DNA of 64,000 nucleotides from SCGC-AG-212-J23 sp036406675 (GTDB lineage Bacteria; Pseudomonadota; Gammaproteobacteria; Burkholderiales; SG8-39): positions 1 to 64,000 of the forward strand of contig DASXAO010000138.1 of assembly GCA_036406675.1 (NCBI GenBank), in the 5' to 3' direction. How positions within the stretch are numbered: the first letter of the stretch is position 1; every line of letters starts with the position of its first letter. The notes beneath the pieces are model-generated. The model ran no database searches. It was given only the letters and a program-made list of their open reading frames with translations, and was not told the DNA's origin. Shown here piece by piece: positions 8,139 to 18,252 of this stretch. The position numbers and the translations under genes are program-made.

Positions 8139-8990
8139 ATGATCGAAGGCGCGAAGTGGAAGAAGTGGCTCTGGTTCTACCTGCCGCTGGGCGCGTTCAT
8201 CTTCGGCCTGCTGTTCCCGTTCTACTGGATGGCGGTGACCACCATGCGGCCCGACGGCGAGCTCTACCGGCCGTGGAACCACCCGCTCTACTCGCCGTTC
8301 TGGACCGCCCACCCGACCTTCGACCACATCAAGAACCTGGTGCAGGAGACGCTGTTCAACCAGTGGATGTGGAACACCATGCTGATCTCGCTCGCGGCGA
8401 CGCTCATCTCGCTGGTGTGCGGCGTGTTCGCGGGCTACGCGCTGGCGCGGCTCAAGTTCCGCTACGCCGGGCTGCTCGGCACCGCGATCTTCGTCACCTA
8501 CCTGGTGCCGCAGACGCTGCTGTTCATCCCGCTCGCCGACATCATCCGCGAGTACCGCCTCGGCGACACGCCCTGGGCGCTGATCCTCACCTATCCGACC
8601 TTCCTCATCCCGTTCTGCACCTGGCTGATGATGGGCTACTTCAAGACCATCCCGAAGGAGCTCGAGGAATGCGCGCGCATCGACGGCGCGGCGCGCTGGC
8701 AGGCGATGATCTACATCATCTTCCCGATCGCGGTGCCGGGCATCCTCTCCGCCGGCATCTTCGCCTTCACGCTGTCGTGGAACGAGTTCATCTACGCCCT
8801 GGTGTTCCTTTCCTCCCCGGAGCAGAAGACCGTCCCCGTCGGCGTGGTGTCGGAGCTGATCCGGGGCGACGTGTTCTTCTGGGGGCCGCTGATGGCGGGC
8901 GCGCTGATCGGCTCGATCCCGGTGGCGATCGTCTATTCCTTCTTCGTCGAGTACTACGTCACCGGCATGACCGGCAGCGTCAAAGGCTGA
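8139..8990 (+). CDS. ABC sugar importer permease 2 (MalG/UgpE type)
   Basis: 283 residues with six hydrophobic segments. The EAA loop is KELEECARIDGAARWQAMIYIIFP near 169-192, and LSWNEFIYALVFLSSPEQKTVPVG near the C-terminus is typical of MalG-like subunits. It pairs with permease 1. The start ATG follows 23 bases after the upstream stop and has no clear ribosome-binding site. The adjacent ATPase gene begins 12 bases after its stop. Inner-membrane protein; substrate unknown, presumably the sugar acid of this locus. Confidence 0.9.
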   Translation: MIEGAKWKKWLWFYLPLGAFIFGLLFPFYWMAVTTMRPDGELYRPWNHPLYSPFWTAHPTFDHIKNLVQETLFNQWMWNTMLISLAATLISLVCGVFAGYALARLKFRYAGLLGTAIFVTYLVPQTLLFIPLADIIREYRLGDTPWALILTYPTFLIPFCTWLMMGYFKTIPKELEECARIDGAARWQAMIYIIFPIAVPGILSAGIFAFTLSWNEFIYALVFLSSPEQKTVPVGVVSELIRGDVFFWGPLMAGALIGSIPVAIVYSFFVEYYVTGMTGSVKG

Positions 8991-9002
8991 ATGCGGGGTT
9001 GA

Positions 9003-10066
<1,064 letters not shown>

Positions 10067-10070
<4 letters not shown>

Positions 10071-10903
10071 GCTTCCGCTATCCGATCGCCGATGCCCACA
10101 TGCACGTGTGGGATCCGCACGCGCATTACTACCCGTGGCTGTGCGACGAGCGGCCGATCCCGTTCCGCTACGGCGACTACGGCAAGCTCCGACGCCGCTA
10201 CCTGGTCGACGACTACCGCGCCGACACCGCCGGCTGGCGGGTGTCGCACGCGGTCTACATCGAGGCCGAGTGGGATCCGCGCGATCCGCGCGGCGAGATG
10301 GATTTCCTGGAAAGAATCAGGAAGGCGAGCTCGTTTCCGACCGTCGCCGTCGCACAAGCGTGGCTCGACCGGGAAGACTGCGCCGAGGTGCTCGAAGCGC
10401 ACACGCGGCACGGCTTCGTGCGCGGCGTGCGCCACAAGCCTCGGCCCGGGATGATGGACGATGCCCGCTGGCGCGCAGGCTTCGCGCGCCTCGCCCGGCT
10501 CGGCCTGCACTTCGAGCTGCAGGCGCCGTTCCCGCAGCTCGGGGAGGCTGCGCGCCTGGCGCGCGATTTCCCCGATACCACGATCGTGCTGAACCACGCC
10601 GGGCTGCCTTCCGCCAGCGGCGCGCGCGAATGGCGCTCGGCGATGGCCGGGCTCGCCGCCTGCTCCAACGTCGCGGTGAAGATTTCGGGCATGGGGGTCC
10701 CGGTGCGGGAATTCGTGCTCGGGGTGCTCGAGCTGTTCGGCGTCGAGAGGACGATGTTCGCGAGCAACTACCCGGTGGACAGCCTGCGCGCCAGCTTCAC
10801 GACGATCTACGCCGGCTTCGAGGAGATCACCCGCGGCATGGCCGAGGCAGAGCGCCGCGCGCTCTTCTACGACAACGCGCTGCGCATCTACAGGATGAGG
10901 TGA
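10067..10903 (+). CDS. Amidohydrolase-2 family metal-dependent hydrolase, apparent CTG start
   Basis: About 278 residues of a TIM-barrel amidohydrolase. The HxH metal motif is in ADAHMHVWDPH at about 9-19; later metal-site segments are VLNHAGLPS and FASNYPVDSL. No ATG, GTG or TTG exists in frame near the 5' end. The first in-frame ATG, at 10100, would remove the first His of HxH, so the start is most likely CTG at 10067, overlapping the ATPase TGA as CTGA. Its relatives hydrolyse sugar lactones (fuconolactonase type) or aromatic acids; here a sugar lactonase role fits. A sequencing error in an ATG is the alternative for the odd start. Confidence 0.8.
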
Positions 10904-10906
10904 GCC

Positions 10907-11773
10907 ATGGAAGCAAAACCTTTCAAGCTCGGTTACGTCGGGGTCGGCCTGATGGGCCTGCCGATGGTGCAGCGCCTCGCCGGGCTCGGCTGGCGCGTGC
11001 GAGCCTACGACATCGTGCCGGAGCGCGTGGCTCAATCCGGAGCGCAGGCGTGTGCGTCGGCCGCCGGCGTCGCGTCCGAGGCGGACGTCGTCTTGCTCAA
11101 CCTTCCGACCAACGATGCGGTCATCGATGCCATGTTCAGCCCGCGCGGCGCCGTGAAGACGCTGCGTCCGCCGCAGCTCGTGGTCGACTTCTCCACCATT
11201 CCGGTCGAGGCCTGCCGCGCCCATGCCGCGCGCCTCGAAACGGAAACCGGCTGCCGCTGGGTCGACGCCCCGGTGTCGGGCGGCCCGCCCGCGTCGGGCG
11301 CCGGGACGCTGACCGTCATGGCGGGCGGCACGGAGGCAGACATTGCGCGGCTCGCGCCGCTCATGCGCGACATCGCCGGCCGCTGCACCCGCGTCGGCCC
11401 CGTCGGCGCCGGGCTCGCCGCCAAGATGATCAACCAGCTCGTCGTCGGCGTCGGCCACGCCATGCTCGCCGAGGCGGTGGCGCTGTGCGAGAAGGCCGGC
11501 ATCGACGCGGCGCGCATCCCCGATTGCCTCGCCGGCGGCTACGCCGACAGCAACCTGATGCAAGCCTACTGGCCGCGGATGGCGCAGCGCGACTTCGCGC
11601 CGCGCGGCTACGTGCGCCAGCTTCTGAAAGACCTCGAGATGGTGGCGAAATGGGGCGGCGCGCTCGAGGCCACCACGCCCATGCTCACCCAGGCGCTGTT
11701 CCTCTATCGCGAGCTCGCGAAGCGCGGCCACGCCGAGCTCGACAGCTCGGCCATCCGCAAGCTCTACGACTAA
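10907..11773 (+). CDS. Beta-hydroxyacid dehydrogenase (3-hydroxyisobutyrate / tartronate-semialdehyde reductase family)
   Basis: 288 residues. The Rossmann motif GVGLMG is at 12-17, the substrate-binding DAPVSGGPPASGAGTLTVM at 120-138, and the catalytic Lys at 173 with Asn176 (AAKMINQLV). Members oxidise or reduce beta-hydroxy acids with NAD(P); tartronate semialdehyde reductase (GarR) is the member used in galactarate and glucarate breakdown. Placement as the last gene of the sugar-acid transport operon, three bases after the amidohydrolase stop, favours such a role. The exact substrate cannot be told from sequence. Cytoplasmic. Confidence 0.85.
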   Translation: MEAKPFKLGYVGVGLMGLPMVQRLAGLGWRVRAYDIVPERVAQSGAQACASAAGVASEADVVLLNLPTNDAVIDAMFSPRGAVKTLRPPQLVVDFSTIPVEACRAHAARLETETGCRWVDAPVSGGPPASGAGTLTVMAGGTEADIARLAPLMRDIAGRCTRVGPVGAGLAAKMINQLVVGVGHAMLAEAVALCEKAGIDAARIPDCLAGGYADSNLMQAYWPRMAQRDFAPRGYVRQLLKDLEMVAKWGGALEATTPMLTQALFLYRELAKRGHAELDSSAIRKLYD

Positions 11774-11830
11774 TCCCGAGATCAGGGACAGACCACGTTT
11801 CTTTTGTCCTGGCGGCCTCGTCGGCGACGA

Positions 11831-11848
11831 ATGGGACCAAGGTCCCAT
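11831..11848. repeat. Perfect short inverted repeat downstream of the beta-hydroxyacid dehydrogenase
   Basis: ATGGGACC-AA-GGTCCCAT has 8-base arms with a 2-base spacer. About 45 bases before it lies CAGGGACAGACCACGTTTC, which has a weak inverted partner (TTTGTCCTGG) and resembles REP-type intergenic sequences. It has no T run, so an intrinsic terminator is doubtful. The pair probably marks the end of the operon. Confidence 0.5.
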
Positions 11849-11904
11849 AGATAGAGTCGCGGTGCCGCAGATACGCTAGCCGACTCATAGAAGGAGCCGA
11901 CTGC

Positions 11905-12339
11905 ATGAACCGCAATCTCGCCGTTGCAGCGCTGCTAGTCTGGGCGGTCCTTCTGGCCGCCTGCTCGTCGATGGAATCGATGATGGGAATGGGGTCGAGC
12001 GCGAGCCTTCCATCCACCCTGACCAAGCAACTCGGTGTGAACGAAAGCCAGGCCGCCGGCGGAACCGGGGCGATCCTCGCGTTTGCGCAGCAAAGGCTCG
12101 CCGCCGGCGATTTCGACCTGATCGCCAAGGCGATTCCGGGCTCCGAGCAGTACCTGGGCCTGGCCAAGCAGCTGCTCGGCGGAATGAACATCAACGACAA
12201 GGCCGGACTGCAGAGCGCGTTTTCCAAGATGGGCATGAGCCCCGACATGCTGAGCAAGTTCACGCCGATCGTCACCGACTACGTCAACAAGGCGGGAGGC
12301 GCCCAGGCGGGCAGCCTGGTCGCCGGGTTGTTGAAATAG
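11905..12339 (+). CDS. DUF2780-like lipoprotein
   Basis: 144 residues with a lipoprotein signal peptide: the lipobox LLAAC places the lipidated Cys at residue 20. The mature part has the pattern TKQLGVNESQAAGGTGAIL, FDLIAKAIPG and MSPDMLSKFTPIVTDYV, which matches the DUF2780 (VcgC/VcgE) family of unknown function. An AAGGAG ribosome-binding site precedes the ATG. It stands alone, convergent with the monooxygenase gene (3-base gap), and does not look part of the sugar-acid operon. Probably anchored to the outer membrane or periplasmic face. No enzymatic motif is visible. Confidence 0.75.
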   Translation: MNRNLAVAALLVWAVLLAACSSMESMMGMGSSASLPSTLTKQLGVNESQAAGGTGAILAFAQQRLAAGDFDLIAKAIPGSEQYLGLAKQLLGGMNINDKAGLQSAFSKMGMSPDMLSKFTPIVTDYVNKAGGAQAGSLVAGLLK

Positions 12340-12342
12340 CGG

Positions 12343-13431
12343 CTATTCGCCGAGCGCGCGGTTGACGCGCGGGAGCACCTCTTCGGCCATCAGCTCCATC
12401 GACCGGCGCATCGCCTCGCGATCGGTCCAGTCGTGGCCGACGTACAGGAGCGTGCCGAACGGACCTATCACATCTCGCCAGGCGAGCAGCTTGTCGACTA
12501 CCTCGTCGACCGTGCCCGCGATCAGCAGGTTCGACACCAGGTACTCGTCCGTGAGCGCCTCGTCCGGCACGGCGGGGTCATGCTTCAAGAGCGCGTTGCC
12601 GCGGGTTCTCTGCGCCTTCCTCTGTAGATTGCGGAAGTAGTAGGCGAAGGGATTGCCCGCGTCGTGCGTCATGCGACGCACGGTTGCCTTGTCGTCACCG
12701 ACGAAGATGCTCTTCGCGACGCGCCAGTCCTGCGGCCGCGCAACGCGGTTCGCGCGCGCGCAGCCCTCGGCGTATTTCGGCCAGTGCGTCTTGATCACCC
12801 AGGGTTGCACGAAGTTCGCGGAGATCGGCGTCCAGCCGCGCGCGGCTGCAGCAGCGATACCGTTCGAGGCCGGCAGGATCGAAGTGACGACGATCGGCGG
12901 ATGCGGCTTCTGGAAGGGCTTGAGCATCCCACCCATGCCCAGATCCGGCGCCCAGGTGCGCTCGGTGCTCAGGCGCCAGCGCTTGCCCTGCAGCCGGTAG
13001 GGCGGCTCCTGCGTCCACAGCGCGATCATGTGGTCCATCGCCTCGACGAAGATCGCGTTCCGATCCTCGTCCATCGTCTGCATCATCTCGGCGTCGGAGG
13101 GCAGCCCACCCGGCCCGACCCCGAGGATGAAGCGGCCCTCGAGCAGGGTGTCCACCATCGCGATCTCCGCCGCCGTGATCGCGGGATGGCGATTGGCCAG
13201 GTTCACCGTGCCGCTGCCGAGCTTGATGCGCCTGGTGTCGCGCGCGAGCGTGGCGATGAAGATCAGGCACGAGGTGATGGTCTCGGCGAGGTCGGTGACG
13301 TGCTCGCCGATGAACGCCTCCTCGTAGCCCAGACGCTCGGCAAGCAGCACCGCCTCGCGGTCCTCGGCGAGGGTCTGGCGCCACTCGCGTCCGACCGCGT
13401 GCAGGGGCATCGTGAAATAGCCGAGCTTCAT
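12343..13431 (-). CDS. LLM-class (luciferase-like) flavin-dependent oxidoreductase
   Basis: 362 residues with the luciferase-like TIM-barrel pattern: LGYFTMPLHAVGREW at the start, GYEEAFIGEHVTD near 35-47, IKLGSGTVNLANRHPAITAAEIAMVD near 70-95 and GRFILGVGPGG. Relatives such as limonene monooxygenase use reduced FMN and O2 to oxygenate a small substrate. It is the last gene of a tight seven-gene operon with a TRAP transporter, a TauD-like dioxygenase and sugar-type dehydrogenase and isomerase, so it probably attacks the imported compound or a product. No flavin reductase gene is adjacent. Substrate unknown. Confidence 0.87.
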   Translation of the reverse strand: MKLGYFTMPLHAVGREWRQTLAEDREAVLLAERLGYEEAFIGEHVTDLAETITSCLIFIATLARDTRRIKLGSGTVNLANRHPAITAAEIAMVDTLLEGRFILGVGPGGLPSDAEMMQTMDEDRNAIFVEAMDHMIALWTQEPPYRLQGKRWRLSTERTWAPDLGMGGMLKPFQKPHPPIVVTSILPASNGIAAAAARGWTPISANFVQPWVIKTHWPKYAEGCARANRVARPQDWRVAKSIFVGDDKATVRRMTHDAGNPFAYYFRNLQRKAQRTRGNALLKHDPAVPDEALTDEYLVSNLLIAGTVDEVVDKLLAWRDVIGPFGTLLYVGHDWTDREAMRRSMELMAEEVLPRVNRALGE

Positions 13432-13444
13432 GACACTCGATTTG

Positions 13445-14764
13445 CTATTTCAGCAGCTCGGGCGCGATCAGCCTCGGCAGGATGAGCGGGATCTCCGGCC
13501 AGATGATGATCGCCGCCAGCATGAGCAGCATCGGCACCAGCATGATCACGGTGTCCTTGAGCGCGAACTTGAGCGGTACCTTCGCCACCGCGCACGAGAT
13601 CATCAGGCACAGGCCGTAGGGCGGCGTCACCAGGCCGAAGGCGAGCGAGACGATGCCGATGATCGCGAAGTGGATCGGGTGCATGTTCACCGACTGCGCG
13701 AGCGGCTGCAGGATGGTGCCGACGATGATGATCGCCGGGATCGCGTCGAGGAAGCAGCCCACCACGAGAAAGACGAAGGCGATGAAGAAGCCGACGCCGG
13801 TGATGCCCATGCCCCAGGCCGTCACGTTCGAGAGCAGCGCTTTCGGAATCTGGTAGTAGGCGAGCAGCCAGCCGAATGCGGACGCGGTGCCCACGCAGAA
13901 GAGGGCCACGGCCGACAGCCGGCCGGTCTCGAGCAGCGAGTGATAAAGCTGCTTCCAGCCCATCTCGCGGTAGAAAAAGGAGGAAAGCACCACGGCATAG
14001 AGCACCGCGATGGCGGCCGACTCCGTGGCGGTGAACCAGCCGAGCAGGATGCCGCCGACGATGATGAACGGGGTGAAGAGCGCCGGCAGCGACTCCCACC
14101 CCGAGCGGAAGAACTCCTTGAGCGTGGCGCGCGGATAGACCGGGTAGTTGTAGATCTTCGAGTAGACATGCACGGTCGCCATCTGCGCCGCGGCGATGAG
14201 CAGCCCCGGCAGGATGCCCGCGAGGTACATGGCGCCGATCGAGGTCGAGATCACGCCTCCCCAGACGATCATCAGGATCGAAGGCGGGATGATCACCGCG
14301 AGCACCGCCGACACTGCCGTGATGGCGATCGAGAACGAAAGGCCGTAGCCCTCCTTTACCTGCGCGTCGATGAAGATCTTCGACTGGCTGGCCGCGTCCG
14401 CGGTCGAGGAGCCCGAGATGCCGGCGAAGAACACCGACAGCAGCACGTTGATCTGCGCCAGCGCGCCGGGAAAGTGTCCCACCATGGTGCGCGACAGCCT
14501 CACCAGGCGGTCGGTGATGCCGCCGATGTTCATCAGGTTGGCGGTGAGCAGGAAGAACGGCACCGCCAGCAGGATGAAGGAGTTGTAGGCGTTGAAAGTC
14601 TCCTGCACCAGGTTCTGCATCGAGAGCCGCTCCTCGAGGAGCATCAGTGGCAGGCAGGCGAGGCCGAGCGCGAAGGCCACCGGCACGCGCAGCACGAGGA
14701 GCACGAAAAAGACGCCGAACAGGATCAGCGCCGCGCTCGAGGGTGCGAGCAGCCCGGCGCTCAT
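13445..14764 (-). CDS. dctM: TRAP transporter large permease (DctM family), second system
   Basis: 439 residues with about 12 hydrophobic segments. The start MSAGLLAP overlaps the DctQ stop as ATGA; a longer frame upstream is not plausible as protein. Family motifs are LRVPVAFALGLACLPLM, FFAGISGSSTADAASQSKIFID, VIIPPSILMIVWGGV and LAFGLVTPPYGLCLMISCA. It works with the DctQ and DctP encoded just upstream. The system belongs to the operon of the TauD-like dioxygenase and differs in sequence from the TRAP system near the left end of the window. Thirteen bases separate it from the LLM gene. Confidence 0.93.
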   Translation of the reverse strand: MSAGLLAPSSAALILFGVFFVLLVLRVPVAFALGLACLPLMLLEERLSMQNLVQETFNAYNSFILLAVPFFLLTANLMNIGGITDRLVRLSRTMVGHFPGALAQINVLLSVFFAGISGSSTADAASQSKIFIDAQVKEGYGLSFSIAITAVSAVLAVIIPPSILMIVWGGVISTSIGAMYLAGILPGLLIAAAQMATVHVYSKIYNYPVYPRATLKEFFRSGWESLPALFTPFIIVGGILLGWFTATESAAIAVLYAVVLSSFFYREMGWKQLYHSLLETGRLSAVALFCVGTASAFGWLLAYYQIPKALLSNVTAWGMGITGVGFFIAFVFLVVGCFLDAIPAIIIVGTILQPLAQSVNMHPIHFAIIGIVSLAFGLVTPPYGLCLMISCAVAKVPLKFALKDTVIMLVPMLLMLAAIIIWPEIPLILPRLIAPELLK

Positions 14765-15279
14765 TCCGCGGCCTTCAGGTGCGTCGCCTCGGGCTTGGGC
14801 GGCGCCCGGCCGGCGAGGACCCTCGCCGCGTCCCGCATGCGCTCGCTCTGGAACACGAGCCAGGTCAGGCCCGTGATCGGCCAGGCGACGTGGATCATCC
14901 ACAGCGGCAGGTCGGCGAGCTCGGAGACGCGATTCCAGGCGAAACGCGTGAACTCCCAGCCCGCCCAGAGGAAAACGAAAGCGAAGAGCAGGATGAAGAC
15001 GCCTGCCGCGAGCTGCAGCGCGGCGGTGCCCTTCGCGCCGAGCTCCGGCCAGACGTCGACTTCGAAATGCGAGCCCTCGCGCACACCGATCATCGCGCCG
15101 ATCATCACCATCCAGATGAAGAGGAAGCGCGCCATTTCCTCGGTCCAGATATAGGCCGGGATCAGCTGCGTGTAGCGCGAAAAGATCTGCAGGCTGACCG
15201 GGACGATCAGCACCGCGACCGAGGACGCGAGCAGCCAGGACAGCAGCCGCGCGTACCAGCGCGTAATGTTCTTAAGCAA
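14761..15279 (-). CDS. dctQ: TRAP transporter small permease (DctQ family), second system
   Basis: 172 residues with four hydrophobic segments and the DctQ motif YIWTEEMARFLFIWMVMIGA followed by GVREGSHFEVDVW. Asp/Glu residues in these segments are typical. The start lies three bases after the DctP stop, and the stop overlaps the DctM start as ATGA, so the three subunits are made together. Inner-membrane subunit linking DctP delivery to the DctM channel. Confidence 0.9.
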   Translation of the reverse strand: MLKNITRWYARLLSWLLASSVAVLIVPVSLQIFSRYTQLIPAYIWTEEMARFLFIWMVMIGAMIGVREGSHFEVDVWPELGAKGTAALQLAAGVFILLFAFVFLWAGWEFTRFAWNRVSELADLPLWMIHVAWPITGLTWLVFQSERMRDAARVLAGRAPPKPEATHLKAAE

Positions 15280-15282
15280 CGA

Positions 15283-16257
15283 TTACTTGATGGCGTTGAT
15301 CTTGGCGTAGATCTGGTCGGCGCCGATCTCCTTCGCGTACGCCGCCATCACCGGATCGGCGAGCTTCTTCATCTGGTCGCGGTCGGTGAACTTGACGCGC
15401 TTCAGCTTGCCCGCCTTCTCCAGCGCGACCAGCTTCGCCTCGTCCTCGCTCGACTCGAGCTTGCGGCCATAGGCGCCGGCTTCCTTGCCGGCCTTCAGGA
15501 TCGCCTGCTGCATGGCCTTGTCCAATTTATTGAACGTCTTGGTCGAGAAGCAGATCGGCCGGATGGTGATCGCGTGCTGCGTGATCGAGAGCTGCGGTGC
15601 GACCTCGTAGAATTTCATCTGCTCGACACCGGCGGCCTCGTTCTCGCCGGCGGCGATGACGTTGTTCTGGATCGCGTTGTAGATCTCGTTGTAGGCGATC
15701 ACGGTCGGCGCCATGCCGATGGCGGTGAAGGTCTTCGACCAGATCGGCGCGCCCTGCACGCGTACCTTGAGGCCCTTCATCTCCTTGAGGTTGCGCACCG
15801 GCTTGTTGACGAAGATGTTGCGCGTGCCGCCGCCGGCGTAGCCGATCAGCATTACCTCGGCTTTCTGGTTGATCTCGTCGGCTACCGGCTTGAGGAGATC
15901 GGCGTCGAGCACCTTGTTCCAGTGGTCGAGGTCGCGGAACAGGAACGGCGCGTCGATGAACGGCGCCGCCTTGGAGAAGGTCGACATGTGCGCCGGCGAG
16001 ACGATGCCGTAGTCGACCGCCTTGCCCTGCGCCATGTATTCGAAGTACTGCTTTTCCAGGCCGAGCTCGCTGTTCTTGTGCAGCACCCAGTTGGTCTTCT
16101 TCCCGGAATACTTGTCGGTCAGCTCCTGGAAGCGCACCAGCGCCCGCGTGAACACGTGCTCGTCGGGAAACTGCACCGCGCCGTGCAGCGTGAGCTGCGC
16201 ATTCGCGTTCAGCGAGACGACGAAGCCGGCCGCGGCAAGAAGCATCCCCTTCCTCAT
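15283..16257 (-). CDS. dctP: TRAP transporter substrate-binding protein (DctP family), second system
   Basis: 324 residues. The start MRKGMLLAAAGFVVS gives a signal peptide cleaved after NANAQ; it has a GGAGGGGAG ribosome-binding site and overlaps the dioxygenase stop as ATGA. A longer in-frame extension upstream reads through the dioxygenase gene and is rejected. The segment MKGLKVRVQGAPIWSKTFTAIG holds the conserved carboxylate-binding Arg, and NNVIAAGENEAAG follows. It would capture a carboxylate compound in the periplasm for the adjacent DctQM. It is clearly diverged from the DctP near the left end of the window, so the ligand is probably different. Confidence 0.9.
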   Translation of the reverse strand: MRKGMLLAAAGFVVSLNANAQLTLHGAVQFPDEHVFTRALVRFQELTDKYSGKKTNWVLHKNSELGLEKQYFEYMAQGKAVDYGIVSPAHMSTFSKAAPFIDAPFLFRDLDHWNKVLDADLLKPVADEINQKAEVMLIGYAGGGTRNIFVNKPVRNLKEMKGLKVRVQGAPIWSKTFTAIGMAPTVIAYNEIYNAIQNNVIAAGENEAAGVEQMKFYEVAPQLSITQHAITIRPICFSTKTFNKLDKAMQQAILKAGKEAGAYGRKLESSEDEAKLVALEKAGKLKRVKFTDRDQMKKLADPVMAAYAKEIGADQIYAKINAIK

Positions 16258-17081
16258 GATCTCCCCTCCTCCTTGATGGTGATGCGCCACAGTGTACGCG
16301 GATCGTTCGGGTCGGTGAGCGTCGCCGAGTGCAGGAGCGAGGCGTTGTCCCAGATCACCATGTCGCCCTTGCCGTACCTGAGGCGGAGCTGATACTTCTC
16401 CTGCGTGGCATGGCGCTTGAGCTCGTCGAGCAGGTCGAGCGCCTCGTCCTGCGGCATGCCCTCGATGCCGAACGAGCTTCCCGACACCGAATACAGGGCG
16501 GTGCGCCCGGTGATTGGATGCCTGCGCGCAAGTTTGTGCCTGACCCATTTCATCTTCCCCTCCTGCTCTTCGGTCAGCACCGAGGCCACCGTGCGAGAGG
16601 ACGCGTCGAGATCGTCTCGGTTGCCGTAGTGATGCAACGCAACAAGATCCCGGATCCTGGCTTTGAGGGAAGAGGGAAGATCGTCATAGGCGGCGTACTG
16701 GTCCGCGAACAGCGTGTCGCCGCCCTTTTTCGGTACCTCGATCGAATAGAGCAGCGTCGCGCGCGCCGGCACGTCGAGGTACGAATAGTCGGTGTGGAAG
16801 TAGGTGCCGGCGTCGGCCAGGCCGATCGGCTCTCCGTTCTTCTTGCGGTTGGAGAGGATGAGGATGTCCGCGTGCTCGGGATGATGGAACTGGTCGATGA
16901 CGTGCGGCTCGGGCCTGCCGAATTGCTTTGCAAACCCGAGAAAACCACCGGGTGTGAACTTCTGATTGCGGAGGACCAGCACCTGAGAAGCGAAGAACGC
17001 GTCCCGGACCTCGCCAAAATCCGGCGGGATCTCGTCGGACTCGGCGCCGAAGCCGGCGCCCAGTTTTCTCAGACGCATCAT
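16254..17081 (-). CDS. TauD/TfdA-family 2-oxoglutarate-dependent dioxygenase
   Basis: 275 residues. The iron-binding facial triad is visible as His96-x-Asp98 (YFHTDYSY) and His251 (SLLHSATLTD), with the 2-oxoglutarate-binding Arg at 262 or 266. Members hydroxylate a C-H bond beside a heteroatom, as in taurine (TauD) or 2,4-D (TfdA), releasing succinate and CO2. The start ATG overlaps the Gfo/Idh stop and the stop overlaps the DctP start, both as ATGA. It is encoded between a sugar-type dehydrogenase and an uptake system, so the imported compound is its likely substrate. Identity of that compound is not readable. Confidence 0.87.
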   Translation of the reverse strand: MMRLRKLGAGFGAESDEIPPDFGEVRDAFFASQVLVLRNQKFTPGGFLGFAKQFGRPEPHVIDQFHHPEHADILILSNRKKNGEPIGLADAGTYFHTDYSYLDVPARATLLYSIEVPKKGGDTLFADQYAAYDDLPSSLKARIRDLVALHHYGNRDDLDASSRTVASVLTEEQEGKMKWVRHKLARRHPITGRTALYSVSGSSFGIEGMPQDEALDLLDELKRHATQEKYQLRLRYGKGDMVIWDNASLLHSATLTDPNDPRTLWRITIKEEGRS

Positions 17082-18238
17082 GGCTTGATCTTCGGCACGT
17101 CGAGCCACTTCCGCAGCCTCCAGCTCTTCAGCCCGAGCTCGGCGAGCTGCACGCCCTTCGCGCCCTCGAGCAGGTTCCAGCGGAAGGCACCTTCGTCGGC
17201 GACGTGCTTCAGGAAAAGCTCCCACTGCGCCTTGAAGGCGTTGTCGTAGCCTTCGTCCGCCATTTCCTCCCAGCCGTTGAAGAAGTCGATCGGCTGGGGA
17301 ATGTCCGGGTTCCAGACCGGCTTGGGGGTCGCTTCATAGCTTTGAAAAAAGCACTTGCGCAAGCCGGCCACGGCGCTCCCCTTCGTGCCATCGACCTGGA
17401 GAGTGAGCAGATCGTCCCGCCGCACACGCACGTCCCACGAGGAGTTGAAGTGCGCCACCACGCCGCCCGCGAGCTGGAAAGTGGCGTACGCGGCATCGTC
17501 GGCAGTCGCCTTGTACTTCTTGCCGTTCTCGTCCCAGCGGTGCGGGATGTGCGTGGCGCCAAGACAGCTCACGGCCTGCACCTCGCCGAAGAGGTTGTCG
17601 AGAACGTAGCGCCAGTGGCACAGCATGTCGAGGATGATGCCGCCGCCGTCCTGCTTGCGGTAGTTCCACGAGGGCCGCTGGGCGGCGGGTTGTCCTTGCT
17701 CGCGATCTCCCTCGAACACCCAGTAGCCGAACTCGCCGCGAACCGACAGCATGCGCCCGAAGAATCCCCGCTCCTTGAGCTTGCGCAGCTTCAACAGCCC
17801 GGGCAGCCACAGCTTGTCCTGCACGACGCCGTGTCTCACCTTCGCCTTCTTTGCGGCGGCGTAGAGTCCCTTCGCCTCGGCGAGCGTAGTGGAGACGGGC
17901 TTCTCGCAATAGATGTGCTTGCCGGCTGCGATCGCCTTTTTCAGCAACTTGGGGCGCAGCTGTGTCGATGCCGCGTCGAAGAAGACTTGGTCGTCCGTGT
18001 TCTTCAAGGCTGAATCGAGATCGTTCGTCCAGCGCTCGACGCCATGCTCCCTTGCCAATGCCTCGACCTTCGCCGCGTTGCGTCCGACAAGCAAGGGATC
18101 GGGCATGAGACGCGTGCCGTCCTTCAACGCCACGCCGCCCTGCCTGCGGATCTCGAGGATCGACCGGATGAGGTGCTGGTTCATGCCCATGCGGCCGGTG
18201 ACGCCGTGCATGATCACGCCGATGCGCTTCTCGCTCAC
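17078..18238 (-). CDS. Gfo/Idh/MocA-family oxidoreductase
   Basis: 386 residues from a GTG with GAGGAGGGG nine bases before it. The N-terminus VIMHGVTGRMGMNQHLI is an unusual Rossmann glycine pattern; the family motif IYCEKPVSTTLAEAKGLY (Glu-Lys-Pro) lies near 115-132, and DMLCHWRYVLDNLFGEV carries the His/Tyr region of the C-terminal domain. Members oxidise hydroxyls of sugars, inositols or glycosides with NAD(P). It follows the TIM-barrel isomerase gene by 14 bases, a pairing seen in 3-keto-sugar and inositol routes. A sugar-like or glycoside substrate is likely; nothing more exact can be said. Confidence 0.87.
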   Translation of the reverse strand: MSEKRIGVIMHGVTGRMGMNQHLIRSILEIRRQGGVALKDGTRLMPDPLLVGRNAAKVEALAREHGVERWTNDLDSALKNTDDQVFFDAASTQLRPKLLKKAIAAGKHIYCEKPVSTTLAEAKGLYAAAKKAKVRHGVVQDKLWLPGLLKLRKLKERGFFGRMLSVRGEFGYWVFEGDREQGQPAAQRPSWNYRKQDGGGIILDMLCHWRYVLDNLFGEVQAVSCLGATHIPHRWDENGKKYKATADDAAYATFQLAGGVVAHFNSSWDVRVRRDDLLTLQVDGTKGSAVAGLRKCFFQSYEATPKPVWNPDIPQPIDFFNGWEEMADEGYDNAFKAQWELFLKHVADEGAFRWNLLEGAKGVQLAELGLKSWRLRKWLDVPKIKP

Positions 18239-18252
18239 TCCGACGCCCCTCC

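Noticed and set aside
11831..11848. Intrinsic terminator after the beta-hydroxyacid dehydrogenase
   Set aside because: The stem is good, but no T run follows on either strand. It is listed as a repeat instead.
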